Assembly: GCA_021234155.1 (NCBI GenBank)
Contig: JAJEKV010000026.1
Coordinates: 15,614,283 to 15,678,282, forward strand
Source: Isoetes taiwanensis
Lineage: Eukaryota > Streptophyta > Lycopodiopsida > Isoetales > Isoetaceae
Length of the DNA: 64,000 bases
Direction of reading: 5' to 3'
The stretch's first letter is position 1. Every line of letters starts with the position of its first letter. The position numbers and the translations under genes were made by a program. The notes under the pieces were generated by a model. It had not been told where the DNA came from, ran no database searches, and worked only from the letters and a program-made list of their open reading frames with translations. This document shows positions 12,911 through 23,480 of the stretch, piece by piece.

Positions 12911-13375
12911 CTTTGAATCTGTAATAACTGCAGGCAAGGAGGAAAAATTGGCAGATGGTTCAATCCCAGCAGAAGTTTATGCCCGATTCCATAAAAAATG
13001 GTTGATAGTTTAAGCGAAACCTAAGTTACTTGAAGATCATGAATGAAATTAATACTAAACCAATGGTCCAATCGGCTACTCGATTTTGTATGTGCATGTC
13101 CATTGTTATGCTCTGCACTGCCCAGAATTTTTCTAGTTGGGGATTTGAATCCCTTGTCAATATCGGCAATGCTATGGCTGCTTTAAAGCAAAAACAAGAA
13201 ACAAGAAACATGCCCGTTTTAAAGCAAAACATGCCAAAAACTGGAAGTTTTAAAGCAAAACATGCCAAAAAATGGAATAGAAACTCCATTTCTTACCGAT
13301 AGCCCAAGCTTTACCTGCACAAGTCTCCTGATGCAGAGATTCTCAGATAGATGCAATGAATCCTCCTAAAAGCAT
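12911..13375. other. Spacer with a small tandem repeat
   Basis: No gene recognised. A word ttttaaagcaaaacatgcc occurs three times in imperfect form between 13184 and 13270. Confidence 0.5.
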
Positions 13376-13881
13376 TTAGGCTGGAATACAACAGGAACTG
13401 CAACTGCAAACGAACGACCTGCCATGTTGCAGATGCCTGACTTCAATCAGATGATCCGGAAAAGGCCATTTCTTACATCCAGCAAATCGAATTGGGGTCT
13501 TATCACCATGGCCAGGGCTGTGTAGAGCAAAAATCCACAGGCTTTGTGCCTTTTTCTTACTATTTTTTGCCCTTATGGTCATCTTTTGGTCTAGCCTTGT
13601 ATGTACACAGGCCTCCTGCAGCAATAGTTGAGAATGGAACATTTTCTGGGTGCTCTGTTTGCTATGAACTATTATCTCCCCAGCAGAATACGTGATGGTT
13701 CTCCTGCAGCAAGCCACAACAATGGCTAAGCCCACATGCTAAAACAGAAAACTTGTCCCCAGAAGGGACGTTAAACTGAGTGAAATCGTTGTTTCCCCAA
13801 CAGAATACTTCTCTGTTGTTCAAAACTATCCCGCAGACATGACGGCGGCCAGCATAGATACTCTCAAACTGTTTATTATTA
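13376..13881 (-). pseudogene. CRINKLY4-like receptor extracellular domain, downstream part
   Basis: The minus strand reads an intact run of crinkly-type repeats from 13881 to about 13663, including IYAGRRHVCGIVLNNREVFC, WGNNDFTQFNVPSGDKFSV and LACGLSHCCGLLQENHHVFC followed by WGDNSS. The repeating A/CG-x-x-H/F-x-CG-[IL]-x(n)-V-x-CWG pattern is that of the seven-bladed CRINKLY4/ACR4 extracellular domain. An in-frame TAG follows WGDNSS; the same frame continues with a further repeat (VPFSTIAAGGLCTY) and then decays. No cysteine-rich, transmembrane or kinase part is present. The upstream half of the same ORF lies at 22056-22380 on the far side of an 8.2-kb transposon. Family role: receptor-like kinase of epidermal cell-fate signalling. 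Confidence 0.78.
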
Positions 13882-13902
13882 AGGGAGGGTGCCCCACTTT
13901 GG
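13882..13902 (+). repeat. Left terminal inverted repeat of the pogo-type element
   Basis: The 21-base inverted repeat starts AGGGAGGGTGCC directly after TA at 13880-13881 and is the exact reverse complement of 22033-22053. Confidence 0.93.
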
Positions 13903-14780
13903 CACACTTAGAAAAGAGCATCCATTTGGAGACCTTTCCCTAACCCAAATGACCTGCTAAAAACATCAACAGATACATTAGAAAGTTAGCTTTAATATGA
14001 TAACAAAAAAATGGAATAAAAATTAGAAACAGATGCTCAATTTTGGCCTTGAAATAGGTAGGTTCATGACCCCTTATGACACAGGGGGGCCTATGATGGC
14101 TCAACAGATTGTGGCACACATGCAACTCGTACATGGTTCATACAGGAACCCTTTTGGCACACCATCTATTCCACTATGGCACACCAACAAACCCGAAATG
14201 GTTCATTGTCTTTTACCTAATGGATCAGTTCCATGAATGTTTCTCCTCACACGAGAACTTAAATGGCAATCAATTTAAACCTGTTTAAGCTGCAGAGGAA
14301 GAAGGAATTGAACCTTCTTAACCAAATGAATTTGGTTGGACCACCAACCCCCACCTGCAATACACCATGCACACAAGATTAGCAAGAGATTGGACTAGAT
14401 TAATAATGGTAGCTATTGCTGCCACTATTAATCAAGTCCATGGAATAATTTGCAAGATATGAGCTAGTTACCTTGATTACAATAGTCCAAACAATATATC
14501 TTCAACTAAATTCAGATCTGAAATTTCAAATAGAAAGCTAGTATTGCATCACAAATGATATACATCCATAAAAGGAGTGCAAGTAGACTTTAAGCCAAAT
14601 TTGCAATCATTGTGCAAGCTACAGCAGAATCATGTGATCCATGCTTGTAAACACCAAATGACCAGCAACCAAGTTGGCTGGCCCCAAAAAGAAATTCTGC
14701 ACAAAGGGTTACATAATTCCAAGTGACATTTGCCTCCAAAAAAATAAAACAAACAACAAATGGCAAAAAGGTGTCATTCC

Positions 14781-15068
14781 CTAAATCCCCAATAGCTTCA
14801 GATGCTCATAGGCCTCAGCCCTATAAACATCATCAAGGCACTTAATCTTTTTGCAAGGTGGCTCAGAATCATCACTGGTAGCCTGATTCTCCAAGTCCAA
14901 GCCATGGCATACATTCATATCAACTTCCCGACCATGGTATCCATCAGGTTCAGACCAGTAGTCTGCTGCCCTCTCTTCCCAAGGGTTATCTCCTTCACAT
15001 GCATCCTTACTTACATTTTTCAGCCTACGTGCATTTCTATGATCCCATGAGTGTGATCCCATGAACAC
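14781..15068 (-). CDS. Small acidic ORF downstream of the pogo transposase
   Basis: A 95-codon ORF starts 43 bp after the transposase stop, on the same strand inside the same element. It is acidic and ends in a Leu-rich tail (YEHLKLLGI). It could be a second ORF of the transposon or a spliced C-terminal exon of the transposase. No known domain is recognised. Confidence 0.35.
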   Translation of the reverse strand: MFMGSHSWDHRNARRLKNVSKDACEGDNPWEERAADYWSEPDGYHGREVDMNVCHGLDLENQATSDDSEPPCKKIKCLDDVYRAEAYEHLKLLGI

Positions 15069-15110
15069 TCATGGGTATCCTCCAAACTGCAAGGGAAGCA
15101 AGTTTCGTCA

Positions 15111-16360
15111 CTAGAGTAATGGTCCATATAAAAATGCAGGATCAGGGATATTAATATGATCGACAACAGGTATATCAGGATTAGTTGCAGCAGCATATTC
15201 TTCTTGTACATTTTCATAATGAAAACCTGTTATGACATTGATAGCAGCAACATTGGTATTCCTTCCCCTAATTTTGGACAATTTTGCTTTGGCCCTTTCC
15301 CTAGCCTTGACTTGCTCAAAATTCAGATCTTTTTTCTCTCCAAATAATTCATGAACAGTAAACCTACACTTACCTGCACCATGGTCTTGAAAGTATGCAG
15401 ATCTGAACCTTGTGCTCCCCTCCTCGTACACTTGATCAGCTTTCTTCCGGGCTGCCTTAGTTGCCTTAGCAGCAGCCTTCTCTAAAGCCTCTAGCTCTTT
15501 GGCCTTCTTTCTAGCAGCCTGCAATGCCTTCTTCTCTTCCATCTTCTCTTGCCTAACCCTGGCAGCTTCTTTGTTGAGTCTATCTTGCTCAATTCTAGCA
15601 GCTATCATCTCATGGGAGGTAACAAACAACCTCCCTTGCAATGCCTCAGGTAGTTTAGACCTTTTGGCCCTTGGCAATGCACCATGTTGTGCATTAGTAT
15701 TCTGCCTAGCAACAGTAGGAGGTGCAATAGGAGGTGAAACAACAGTAGGAGGAGCAGTAGGAGGTGCAACATTAGGTGGAAGTGGATGCTCAATGGGAAC
15801 ATTAATAACATGTTCAGCAAGGTCACATTGTTCTACCAAAGGAGCAGCCAATTCATGCAAGATTTGAGCAGCCAATTCATCATTTTTATTACCTTCTTCT
15901 GCCTCCTCTTCGGAATCAGTAACCACCACATCATTGGCAAGTGGATCAGGAAAGACTGCCCTATCATTGAAAGGCCATATTCCAGTCTTTGCAAAACCTG
16001 CCAAAATATTAGATTGGGTTAAAGATTCACGAATAGCTTGGGAGACAATTGCAGCCAAATCCTCTTTAGAGGGCTCTTTAAGTCTGTTTGTGTGCATGTA
16101 CCTTCCCCTCAATTTCTTGAAGGTAGTTTTGAATGGGGAAAAACAAGCAACGTCAAGTGATTTCAACTTGTGTGATGTATGTGGAGGCAAAAGTAGGATA
16201 TGCAAGCTAATGTCTCTTGCATGTTGAATTGCACTCAATGATACATGAGAGCCATGCCCATCACATATCAATAAATGTGGCTTATCAGGACTAATACCCC
16301 CTGGTACATTCATTGCAAAGTGATCCAGCCATGCATCCCACAAAGGATTAGTTATCCAAG
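15111..16360 (-). pseudogene. Pogo-type transposase, C-terminal half (DDE domain)
   Basis: This half resumes at the nested insertion (ITNPLWDAWLDHFA) and ends FLYGPLL. It carries the second catalytic Asp in LLICDGHGSH and the third in SLDVACFSPFK, the D...D spacing of DDE_1/pogo enzymes. A Lys/Ala/Glu-rich coiled-coil stretch (around EEKKALQAARKKAKELEALE) and a long C-terminal tail follow. The first catalytic Asp is in the N-terminal half at 20518-21403. Joined across the nested element the ORF would be about 711 residues with no stop, so the transposase was intact when interrupted. Confidence 0.92.
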
Positions 16361-16442
16361 AAGTCGTATTTAATTAAAGTGGGACAAATCTCGAATTTTG
16401 GGACTCGGACTGAAAATGGGACAAAATTTTTTTCATTGAATC

Positions 16443-16795
16443 ATTGTTAGATCAGGGGGAGGGGAAGGGTAAGGGGAGAAGCCTGTTGATCAGGGGAAAG
16501 GGAAGGGAAAGGGGAAAGGGAAGGGAAAGGGGAAGGGAAAGGGGAGATGGAAGGGAGGGACTGAGGGAGGGAGGCAAAGGAGCAAGGGAGAGGAAGGAGG
16601 CAGGGGAGAGGTAGGAGAGGCAAGGGATAAGTTGGAAGAAGGGGAAGGGAAGGGGCGGGGCATGGAGGAGGGGAAGGAGGGAGGGGGGGAGGAGAGAGAG
16701 AAGGAGGGAGGGAGGAGGAGGGGGGGGGGAGGGTAGAGAAGAGCAAAGGAGCAAAGGAGGAGAGGGAGGGGCAAAGTGGGGCAAGGTCTCCGCCC
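16443..16795 (+). repeat. 350-bp polypurine tract, GGGAAGGGAAAGG minisatellite
   Basis: Almost pure G/A on the plus strand, made of gggaaggg, ggaggg and gagagg words. Pro/Leu/Ser-rich minus-strand ORFs across it are compositional artefacts. The G-run spacing could support G-quadruplex or triplex structures (inference). Confidence 0.9.
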
Positions 16796-19299
16796 TCCCC
16801 CCAAGTATTAATTATTAATGTATAATTAATAATTAATTAAACTAACTAAATAATTAATTAAATAATAAATTAAATTAATTTAATGACTAAGTTAAATAAT
16901 AATCCTTAACATGGTAGTCACGGATGCATACAATCACAAGCATAGAGCCCAAATACCCAACCAAGCACCACAACTACCTAGGGCCGAAATACAACACAAA
17001 CACACAACACAACTGCCTCCATTCTCGACTCGGTAGTCGAGAATGAAGCATCTTTTCTAAAGCCTGCGCCTAAGCATCCTTTGATACTTCATTAAAACTT
17101 CATTAAATCTTCGCTCAAAACTCTGGTGCAAGGCAACATGATCCTCCTTTCTTCTTTCTTGGCCTGCTCCTATTAACAAGATGCAGCCCATATAAGGCGA
17201 TCAGGAGGACACAACGAAGGCATACATGAGGCGAATACAGGTTGGATCGGACTGGAAAGGGCTGATAAATGACCCAGATAAGATCGGATTTGCAGATGGC
17301 ATAAGCCAGGGGAGCTGCTCGAATCCTGTCCAGATTTGCTCAAACTCTGTTGTAATTGCTCTGTGGTTCTGCCAGCCACAGGAAAATCTCCAGCAAGAAA
17401 CTCTGACGTCAACCAGCCGAAGACCACAAGCTTACATACTGCCGCCGAAAACTGCTTCACACTCTTGTACTGCCGAAAAATCTACGCTGCAAAAAACCTG
17501 GCTTCTATACCTTTTTTTGAATCCTAAATTTGAATTTGTGCTTCTCGTTTGTGCTTCGTCTTGCTTCGTCTTGGTCGATCCCTGCTTTCCCCTTTCATCC
17601 TTTCGTCTTGCAAATATGCTCTTTAGATTCGTCATGATTAGATTCGTCATGCCTGCCCTCTGCGCAGCAAAGATTTTCCAGCCTTATAGGATCAAGGTTG
17701 CAGGATCTTATAGGAGTAGGTCATACCTCAGACGAGGAAGAGAAACAAAGCTTCGGCATCTCCAGCTCAGGCGAAATATGGAGCATCGCCATCGCCGAGC
17801 CCAAGAATAGCTAGAAAATCCTTTGGGCGGTATGTGCTGTAGATCTGCTGCCATTTTTCACCGCCCTACTTCCAAGGTTCTTAGCTATCGTTCTTAGCTA
17901 TCGGCTTCTTGCCATGGCTCTGTAATCTGCAAATAAGCCTGTGAAGAATAATCTGTGAAGAATGATCAGCTATCGAGTTTACAATGGCAACAATCTTTGT
18001 TTAGGATTCAATCTTTCTTACAATGGCAGTGTGCCGGAAATCAAGATCAAGAAAAGGAATGTGTCAGAGTATAGTAGATATAGAACCGGCTATGGCGCCA
18101 TTGGGAAAAGATTTTGGGCTGGTTCTTATGAAGGCAAGAAGTGAGGCAGCTCATCTATCTAGGGAAGCAGAAAAGAGCAAGAAAAATAACGAAGGTATGG
18201 CAAAGAACGGCAATAGGGAGAGAGATTCCCGTAGTAAGGCAGCGGCATGGGCATGTCAGCATGGCGGAGGAGGAGCCGCTACTACAAGCCCAGGGCCAGA
18301 GTACTTGCGAAACAGGGCTTCAATTCCTTGAGTCTAGATTCAAAGCCGAAGCTCAGAAAAGCCATAGCTTCTCCGGCAATCTTTCTGAACCTGGTATTTC
18401 TTGGAATCCTTCTAGTGCCCTAACCTCGGATTTCTGTGCTGAGAAGCCTGTTGATCTGTTTGGGCAGGTCCGACGATTTGGCACCCATTAGTAGCCAGAT
18501 TGTGCAGATTTAAAACCATTTTTCTCCTGAAAATCTTTCCCCTTTTCCGTTTTGATCAGAAAACTTCAGATTTAGATGCCATTTCTTCTCCCGATCAATG
18601 GATGGCTATAGGAGCTTCTCCCGGATGGCTATGGGAGCTTCTTCCCAAAACAAAAGAGTCCAAGTGGTACAAAAGATCTTCGTCTCAAAGGTATGTACCA
18701 AATTTTAAATTTCAAGCATGGGCGGGAAAAAATGGCGGGGTATAGAAAAAAAGCGGGGTAAAAAAATACGTTGAAAAAACAAGTATAAAATAAATGTTAA
18801 TATAATATTTTAATTTGACAATTATACATACACCTCCAATTTCTCTTTTTATGCGTGTGCAGGAGGTGCTTCTACATATTCTATCACTTGGGGCCCTGTG
18901 GGTATTGGAGCAGCTCGGCCAGCCAGCCAGATGATATAGTTTGAATCTTTAGGACATTGTCCTAAATTTCTTCTTTTTTAAAAGGTATGTACTAAATCCC
19001 CCCCCGTCTTCCTTTTTAATTTCAAATTTCGAATTTATCTGAGGCCAATGGATATGGATTTAAATGTTATATATAAATTTGAATGCCATATGTTTTATAT
19101 TATTTTAGATCATATTATATTGTTTAGCTCATCTATTATTAAAATCCCATTTTTTTCAAGCAGATTTGTGCTCCATAATATTAGAGATATTAAAATCCCA
19201 TTAGTCATGATTTGTGCTCCATAATATTGGAGATAGAAACTATGTTTGTAGACAACTAGGTTTGTGACATTTGTTTAATGTTTGATTACATGTTTGAGT

Positions 19300-19760
19300 C
19301 GAGAATGACCCTCAGACTTAAGTTTTTTACTCTAAGCTGCCTTTCTCGACTTGCGAGTCGAGAAAGTTCCTCAGACCTGCCTCTTCCACAGAATTGGCCC
19401 ACAAACCAGCGTTTTTCACTCTGAGTTGCCTTTCTCGACTTGCGAGTCGAGAAAGGCCTTCTGATCCCTAAAAAACCTGCGTTTTTTCGCTTTGAGCTGC
19501 CTTTCTCGACTTCAGAAGTCGAAAGGCCTTCACCCCCTAAACCTGCGTTTACGGCCTTGACGCCTTTCGACTCGCGAAGTCGAAAAGGCTTTCTCGATCA
19601 CTAAAACACCGTTTTTTTTGGTACGCCTTTCTCGACTCGCGAGTCGAAAAAGGCCTTCCTCGACCCCTAAAACTTGTGTTTTTAAACTTTGAGTCGCCTT
19701 TCTCGACTTCATGAAGTCGAGAAAGGCCTTCTCGACTGTGTTTTTCCCTCGGAAATGCCT
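19300..19760. repeat. Tandem array of CTCGACT...AGTCGAG palindromes
   Basis: Six or more units of about 60-110 bp each carry a hairpin of the form cctttctcgact-ngcg-agtcgagaaagg, linked by similar spacers (aaacctgcgtttt, ctttgagctgcc). Stem sequences are strongly conserved while loops differ (tgcg, tcgcg, tcatga, tcaga). A related single palindrome, attctcgactcggtagtcgagaat, occurs at about 17032-17055. Confidence 0.88.
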
Positions 19761-20517
19761 TTCTCATGCCTCATATTTTCCAAAATGGCCCTAAGAACTG
19801 TGTTTTATTTTATTTTTTTGCATGTAGCATCACTTGACTAATTTGATTTTGTCTCTTGCAGGTCCTTATCTCGACCCGGATAGTACATGCTTGGGAGCAA
19901 TGAAAAGATCGGGTTCATTGAAGAAAGGTGCCGAAGAAGGGGTGGTGACATCGATTGGACATACAAGCACGTGGCCCATAAAGGAACTCCTCATACAAAT
20001 TTCTATCGTCTTGCAGTAAGTTGCTCGTGACTAGGAGAGAGCTCCACGCCGCCCTTTGCACTAGGTGGTTCATGTGTGAAGAGGGTGTAATGATTGTGCC
20101 CATACGACCACTATGGTCTCTTCACTCACTGTAATATATATTGTAATGAGCCCATTTATAAATATAAGGTATCTCGAAACTAGTATTTTTGGGTGATTAA
20201 GTAAACGATTTGCATAATTTTTGTTGGAATTTGTGAACTATTGTCTACCCACCTAAGAAAATAGAGCCAAAATGTTCAACTAAGAATCTTTTTCAATTAG
20301 AACTTGATAGGTCTAATGGATGTTTGCGTTGCATTGTTCTTGTTCTCGACACGCTATCCAAGAAAACTGGAAGAAAAGCTTGGATGCACAGTTTCAGACA
20401 AAATTTCGAATTAAGGACAGTTTTCGGGTCGGGGTGCTTCTTTTTGTGTAAATTAACAGGGTTCCGAAAAAAAATGGGAATGGAATGAGTCCCACTTTAA
20501 TTAAATACGACTTCAAG

Positions 20518-21403
20518 CCTTTTTTTGGAAAGCCATAGCTGCCCCTGGCTCGCAACCAGCCATCAAGTCCCTATCCCTTAATCTGGTCCCTTTGAATACA
20601 TATAAACAAGGCATTCTATATCCGGATGCACTCACACATGATAAAACAGTAAGCCATTCTCGACTTTTGGGGATGGTCTCGTGGACATTCCTTATACCTT
20701 TCTTCACTAAAATTCTGATTCCTGTCCTGGCACCAGCTTGCACGCCACTTTCATCACAGTTCCAAATTGTATTTGGCTGGAACTGGAATTTTGCATACAA
20801 TTCCTTTAGGGTAGAGTAGAACTCATTAAGGTTAGTGGAGGACATAGCCTTCACTCTTTGGACCTCTACACACTCAGCAGACCTTAGGCTCAAATCGGGA
20901 TGTCTCTCTTTGAATTTCCTCCACCATATTTTACCAGGCAAGCCATCCTTGAAGCAAGTAATCCTATTAATACACATTTCACTTACCCTTTCCCTTAGCA
21001 ACTCTAGAGTAACGCCTCTTCCCTCCTTAGCCATCTCCATGCACCAATTGACAACATCCTCCTCTTCCTCCTTTGTTAAACCTTTAGGCTTGACACCAAA
21101 TTTCACTTCGGTCTGCCCATTTAGCCACCTTCTAAGAGTAGTCAATGGGATTCCATAATGGGCTGAAGCTTTTCTCATACTAAGGATTCCATTATCTATG
21201 GCATCTATAGCTTCATTCATGGCATCCATGGTCCAACTACCCCTTTCCATTGATCTGATCCTCTTCCCTCCCAATGCATTACTCTCTGATTGGCTATACA
21301 ATAAAGTGGACTTGCCTCTACTATTCGTGACTGGAGGCAATGGAGGATCAGGCAATGGAGGCACAGGATTAGGGACTGGAATCTTTCTACCCCTCAGTTG
21401 CAT
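20518..21403 (-). pseudogene. Pogo-type transposase, N-terminal half
   Basis: Starts at the ATG giving MQLRGRKIPVPN. After a Pro-rich leader come an HTH of psq type (WTMDAMNEAIDAIDNGILS through LTTLRRWLNG, residues about 57-95) and a CENP-B-like second HTH (LTKEEEEDVVNWCMEMAKEG, about 108-165). The DDE domain begins with the first catalytic Asp in TIWNCDESGV (about residue 220) and continues through VLSCVSASGYRMPCLYVFKG. The frame runs into the nested element at FQKKA and stops there; the original frame continues at 16356 as WITNPLWDAW. The protein would bind the element's termini and catalyse cut-and-paste transposition. Confidence 0.92.
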
Positions 21404-22032
21404 TGCAATGGCAGCAGGTAGGAAATGATCTTGAATGCTTTTTCAAGAAAAGCCTGGAAGGAACAGATACAGGGTAATTGGCTTGATTGATAGAACTGAG
21501 CAAGAGAATGCAATTGCTTGCCCTCTTATGTGCACAATTGGAGGGAATACACATTACCTTGGCGGGAATCAAAGAAGCCAGCAAAGAATCGATTTGCAAT
21601 TGGAAGAGCATGTCCCGTGCAAGTAAATGGCGCCAAAAAGAAGATGTTTCTGGAAAAATATGGGCAAAAAGATCTTCAGATCTGCATGATTTTGCCGCCA
21701 ATCTTAGAAGAGCTTACATGCAAAAAGGGCAAAAAGTTACCAGTAATATCTCTTCCAAATCTCCCAGCCACGAGCCAAATGTAGGTCAAATGCTGTGCCA
21801 GATAGGTCTTCGTTTGTGTGGCTGCAGTCCTTGTGTGATCCATGGAGGAGGCCATGCCGAATACAAAGGGATTGATGCTGTGCCGTCCACCCTAAGAAAA
21901 GGGACCGTGGAAGAACAAAACCTAATCCATTATGGTAATGCCTTTTGTGCCTATTAGGTAATAGAGGAGTGCCAAAAGAGGCACACCTGGGCCACAGTCG
22001 TCCCCATGTGGCGTCAAAAAAGGGGCCCTATT

Positions 22033-22053
22033 CCAAAGTGGGGCACCCTCCCT
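22033..22053 (-). repeat. Right terminal inverted repeat of the pogo-type element
   Basis: Exact reverse complement of 13882-13902, followed by the TA target duplication at 22054-22055. Confidence 0.93.
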
Positions 22054-22055
22054 TA

Positions 22056-22380
22056 GGTGGAGCTTCAGACAACTGATCCCAACAAACTGCATTGTGGTTG
22101 CTTTGAAGCAACCCACATGTGAAATTTTCGCCTGCGGTGACAGAAATCATGGCCTGCTGTGGAGGAGAACAAGTGAAAAAAATGGTAGCCAAATATGGTT
22201 ATTGCCGTTGTATGTGCTTTTCCTCCAGGCGATTCCTCTGGCGTGTCCAGGGTCTTTTACCTCTGGCCCAATGCACATGCCGAACCCCAGCCTGTCCTAA
22301 TGCCATCTATGGATGGAGCAAGCCCTCCTTACTTCCGCCATAGCCGCAGCAGCTGCAAAACCTCCCGAAGAACATGACGT
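22056..22380 (-). pseudogene. CRINKLY4-like receptor extracellular domain, upstream part
   Basis: The minus strand reads AMISVTAGENFTCGLLQSN and then NAVCWDQLSEAPP, one crinkly-type repeat, and continues in frame into 13881 once the pogo-type element is removed. Upstream of about 22200 the frame meets a TAA and further crinkly sequence is not readable, so the gene was truncated or decayed before or after the transposon arrived. The fragment stops at the right arm of the long inverted repeat (22385 onward), as expected if a larger element had captured it. Confidence 0.75.
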
Positions 22381-22384
22381 AAAT

Positions 22385-22644
22385 GTAACAAATTTGAATT
22401 TTTACTGGGGATATTCCACCAGGCAGAATCAATTCCGGATGGTGATTTCGTCGCGTGGAATAAAAGTGGAATAAAAGGGCCGTGATTCCGTCCGGCGGGA
22501 TTTGGTGGCTGTGATTCCGCTGGAAGGTATTAAACGAAGGTGTCAAGGTATGGATAATGGGGCCTCCAGAATGGACCCCGTTCCAGGCACGGGAGAGAAT
22601 TTTCTATGATGGAATCACCATAAGTGGGGTAACTTTATCTTCAT
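22385..22644 (-). repeat. Right arm of the long inverted repeat
   Basis: Reverse complement of much of 12525-12790: outer edge ggtaactttatcttca (22629-22644), then the variants of the gtgattcc (ggaatcac) motif in the reverse order. Identity is clearly imperfect, so the arms are old or evolved separately. No convincing target duplication is visible outside the two arms. Confidence 0.72.
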
Positions 22645-22789
22645 CGAGGAAGGAGTTGGCATGCAGCATTTTCACGAGAACTCTGCATCGTGTCTTTGAC
22701 TCTCCTCTCACCGTGTCTTTTGTTTTTCGAAGTTAGTTTTTTGCTTTGGAAGATGATGGATCCCATGGAGACGAATTACCACACGGGCA

Positions 22790-23480
22790 ACTAATAAAAT
22801 TAGTAAGCTCACCAAATGAGTAGGTCATAGCATGCATGTTAAGTCCAAAAGAGATCCATGGCTCGGTCGGATAGACACAAACCAGTGCCATCCCTCATTT
22901 ACAAAGCCAGCATGGCTACATGCATATTGAATCTGAATAAATATCACATCGTTTGGCAGAAATCCTGCTTAACACATTTGTTCATATGCCTGAATGGCAT
23001 TTTCAGCATGGAAATGCTGGGCACATACTAAAATCATTGCATTATATGATATGAATTTGAGCAGATTATAAAATGCCCTCTCTGCATCTTCTAGTCCCCC
23101 AAACTTAACATACATATTGAGAATGGCAGTTCCTACAACCACATCTTTATGCAAACCACTAGCTATTATCTGTGCATGTACCTGTTTTCCTTGCGTTATT
23201 GCTGTCTGGCTAAGTAATGCATTCAAAATACTGACAAAGGTTAGCATTGAGCCTTCATGCTGCATCTGTTGAAAGAGTTTACGGGCTTCACATGTCCAAG
23301 AAGAACATATGCAGCAATCATGGAATTCCAAGAATCAAGATCCTGAAAATTTTCTCAAAAGCATTGCAAGCATCTGCAGCAGTTCCACAGCTGCCATACA
23401 TGCTGATTAACACCACATTAAAACCAAACCCACTCATTATTATATGCGCATGCATCCACTTGTAATACAATCTTCCAACT
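22790..23480 (-). pseudogene. PLS-type PPR pseudogene
   Basis: The minus strand shows PPR motifs in order with frame changes: NVVLISMYGSCGTAADACNA near 23400, LDSWNSMIAAYVLLGHVK near 23320, ARKLFQQMQHEGSMLTFVSI near 23270, VHAQIIASGLHKDVVVGTAI near 23160, NAIQAYEQMC near 22990, an in-frame TAA, then LPNDVIFIQIQYACSHAGFV near 22920. At least two frameshifts and one nonsense codon make it non-functional. PPR proteins normally act in organelle RNA editing and processing. Confidence 0.8.

Larger units (their letters stand above)
16361..20513. mobile_element. Nested 4.15-kb terminal-inverted-repeat transposon, superfamily unknown
   Basis: Perfect 25-bp inverted termini (16361-16385 and 20489-20513, starting AAGTCGTATTTAATTAAAG) are flanked by the direct repeat CAAG (16357-16360 and 20514-20517). 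Removing the element and one CAAG restores the pogo transposase frame. No transposase is recognisable inside, so it is probably non-autonomous. Contents: a polypurine tract (16443-16795), an AT-rich block, about 2.3 kb with only short ORFs and no recognised gene (16.9-19.3 kb), a palindrome array (19300-19760) and a possible exon at 19860-20013 between ttgtctcttgcag and taagtt. A 4-bp duplication with these termini does not let me assign a superfamily. Confidence 0.9.
13882..22053 (-). mobile_element. Pogo-type (Tc1/mariner superfamily) DNA transposon
   Basis: Ends are 21-bp perfect inverted repeats beginning AGGGAGGGTGCCCCAC (13882-13902 and 22033-22053), flanked by the dinucleotide TA on both sides (13880-13881 and 22054-22055), the target duplication expected of this superfamily. 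The interior encodes an HTH/CENP-B-like plus DDE transposase on the minus strand, split by a later 4.15-kb insertion; without it the element is about 4.0 kb. Deleting the element and one TA rejoins the host CRINKLY4-like ORF in frame (reads SEAPPNNKQFES), which proves the boundaries. The 14.0-14.7 and 21.4-22.0 kb stretches are its non-coding ends. Confidence 0.93.

Noticed and set aside
12617-12916. Protein with repeated RNILPHGITTY-like units
   Set aside because: It reads the 33-bp ggaatcac tandem repeat of the inverted-repeat arm; the opposite strand is equally open.
16447-16804. Pro/Leu/Ser-rich proteins on the minus strand
   Set aside because: Three overlapping frames are all open because the sequence is pure purine/pyrimidine; compositional artefact.
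19300-19760. CRISPR array
   Set aside because: Repeats are palindromic but spacers are not unique and unit length varies; the context is a plant transposon with no cas genes.
20835-21428. Plus-strand ORFs over the transposase
   Set aside because: Shadows of the N-terminal transposase half; no recognisable motif.
13882-22053. Assignment of the pogo-type element to PIF/Harbinger
   Set aside because: The target duplication is TA rather than TWA, and the transposase has psq and CENP-B HTHs with a DDE_1 domain, which is pogo-like.
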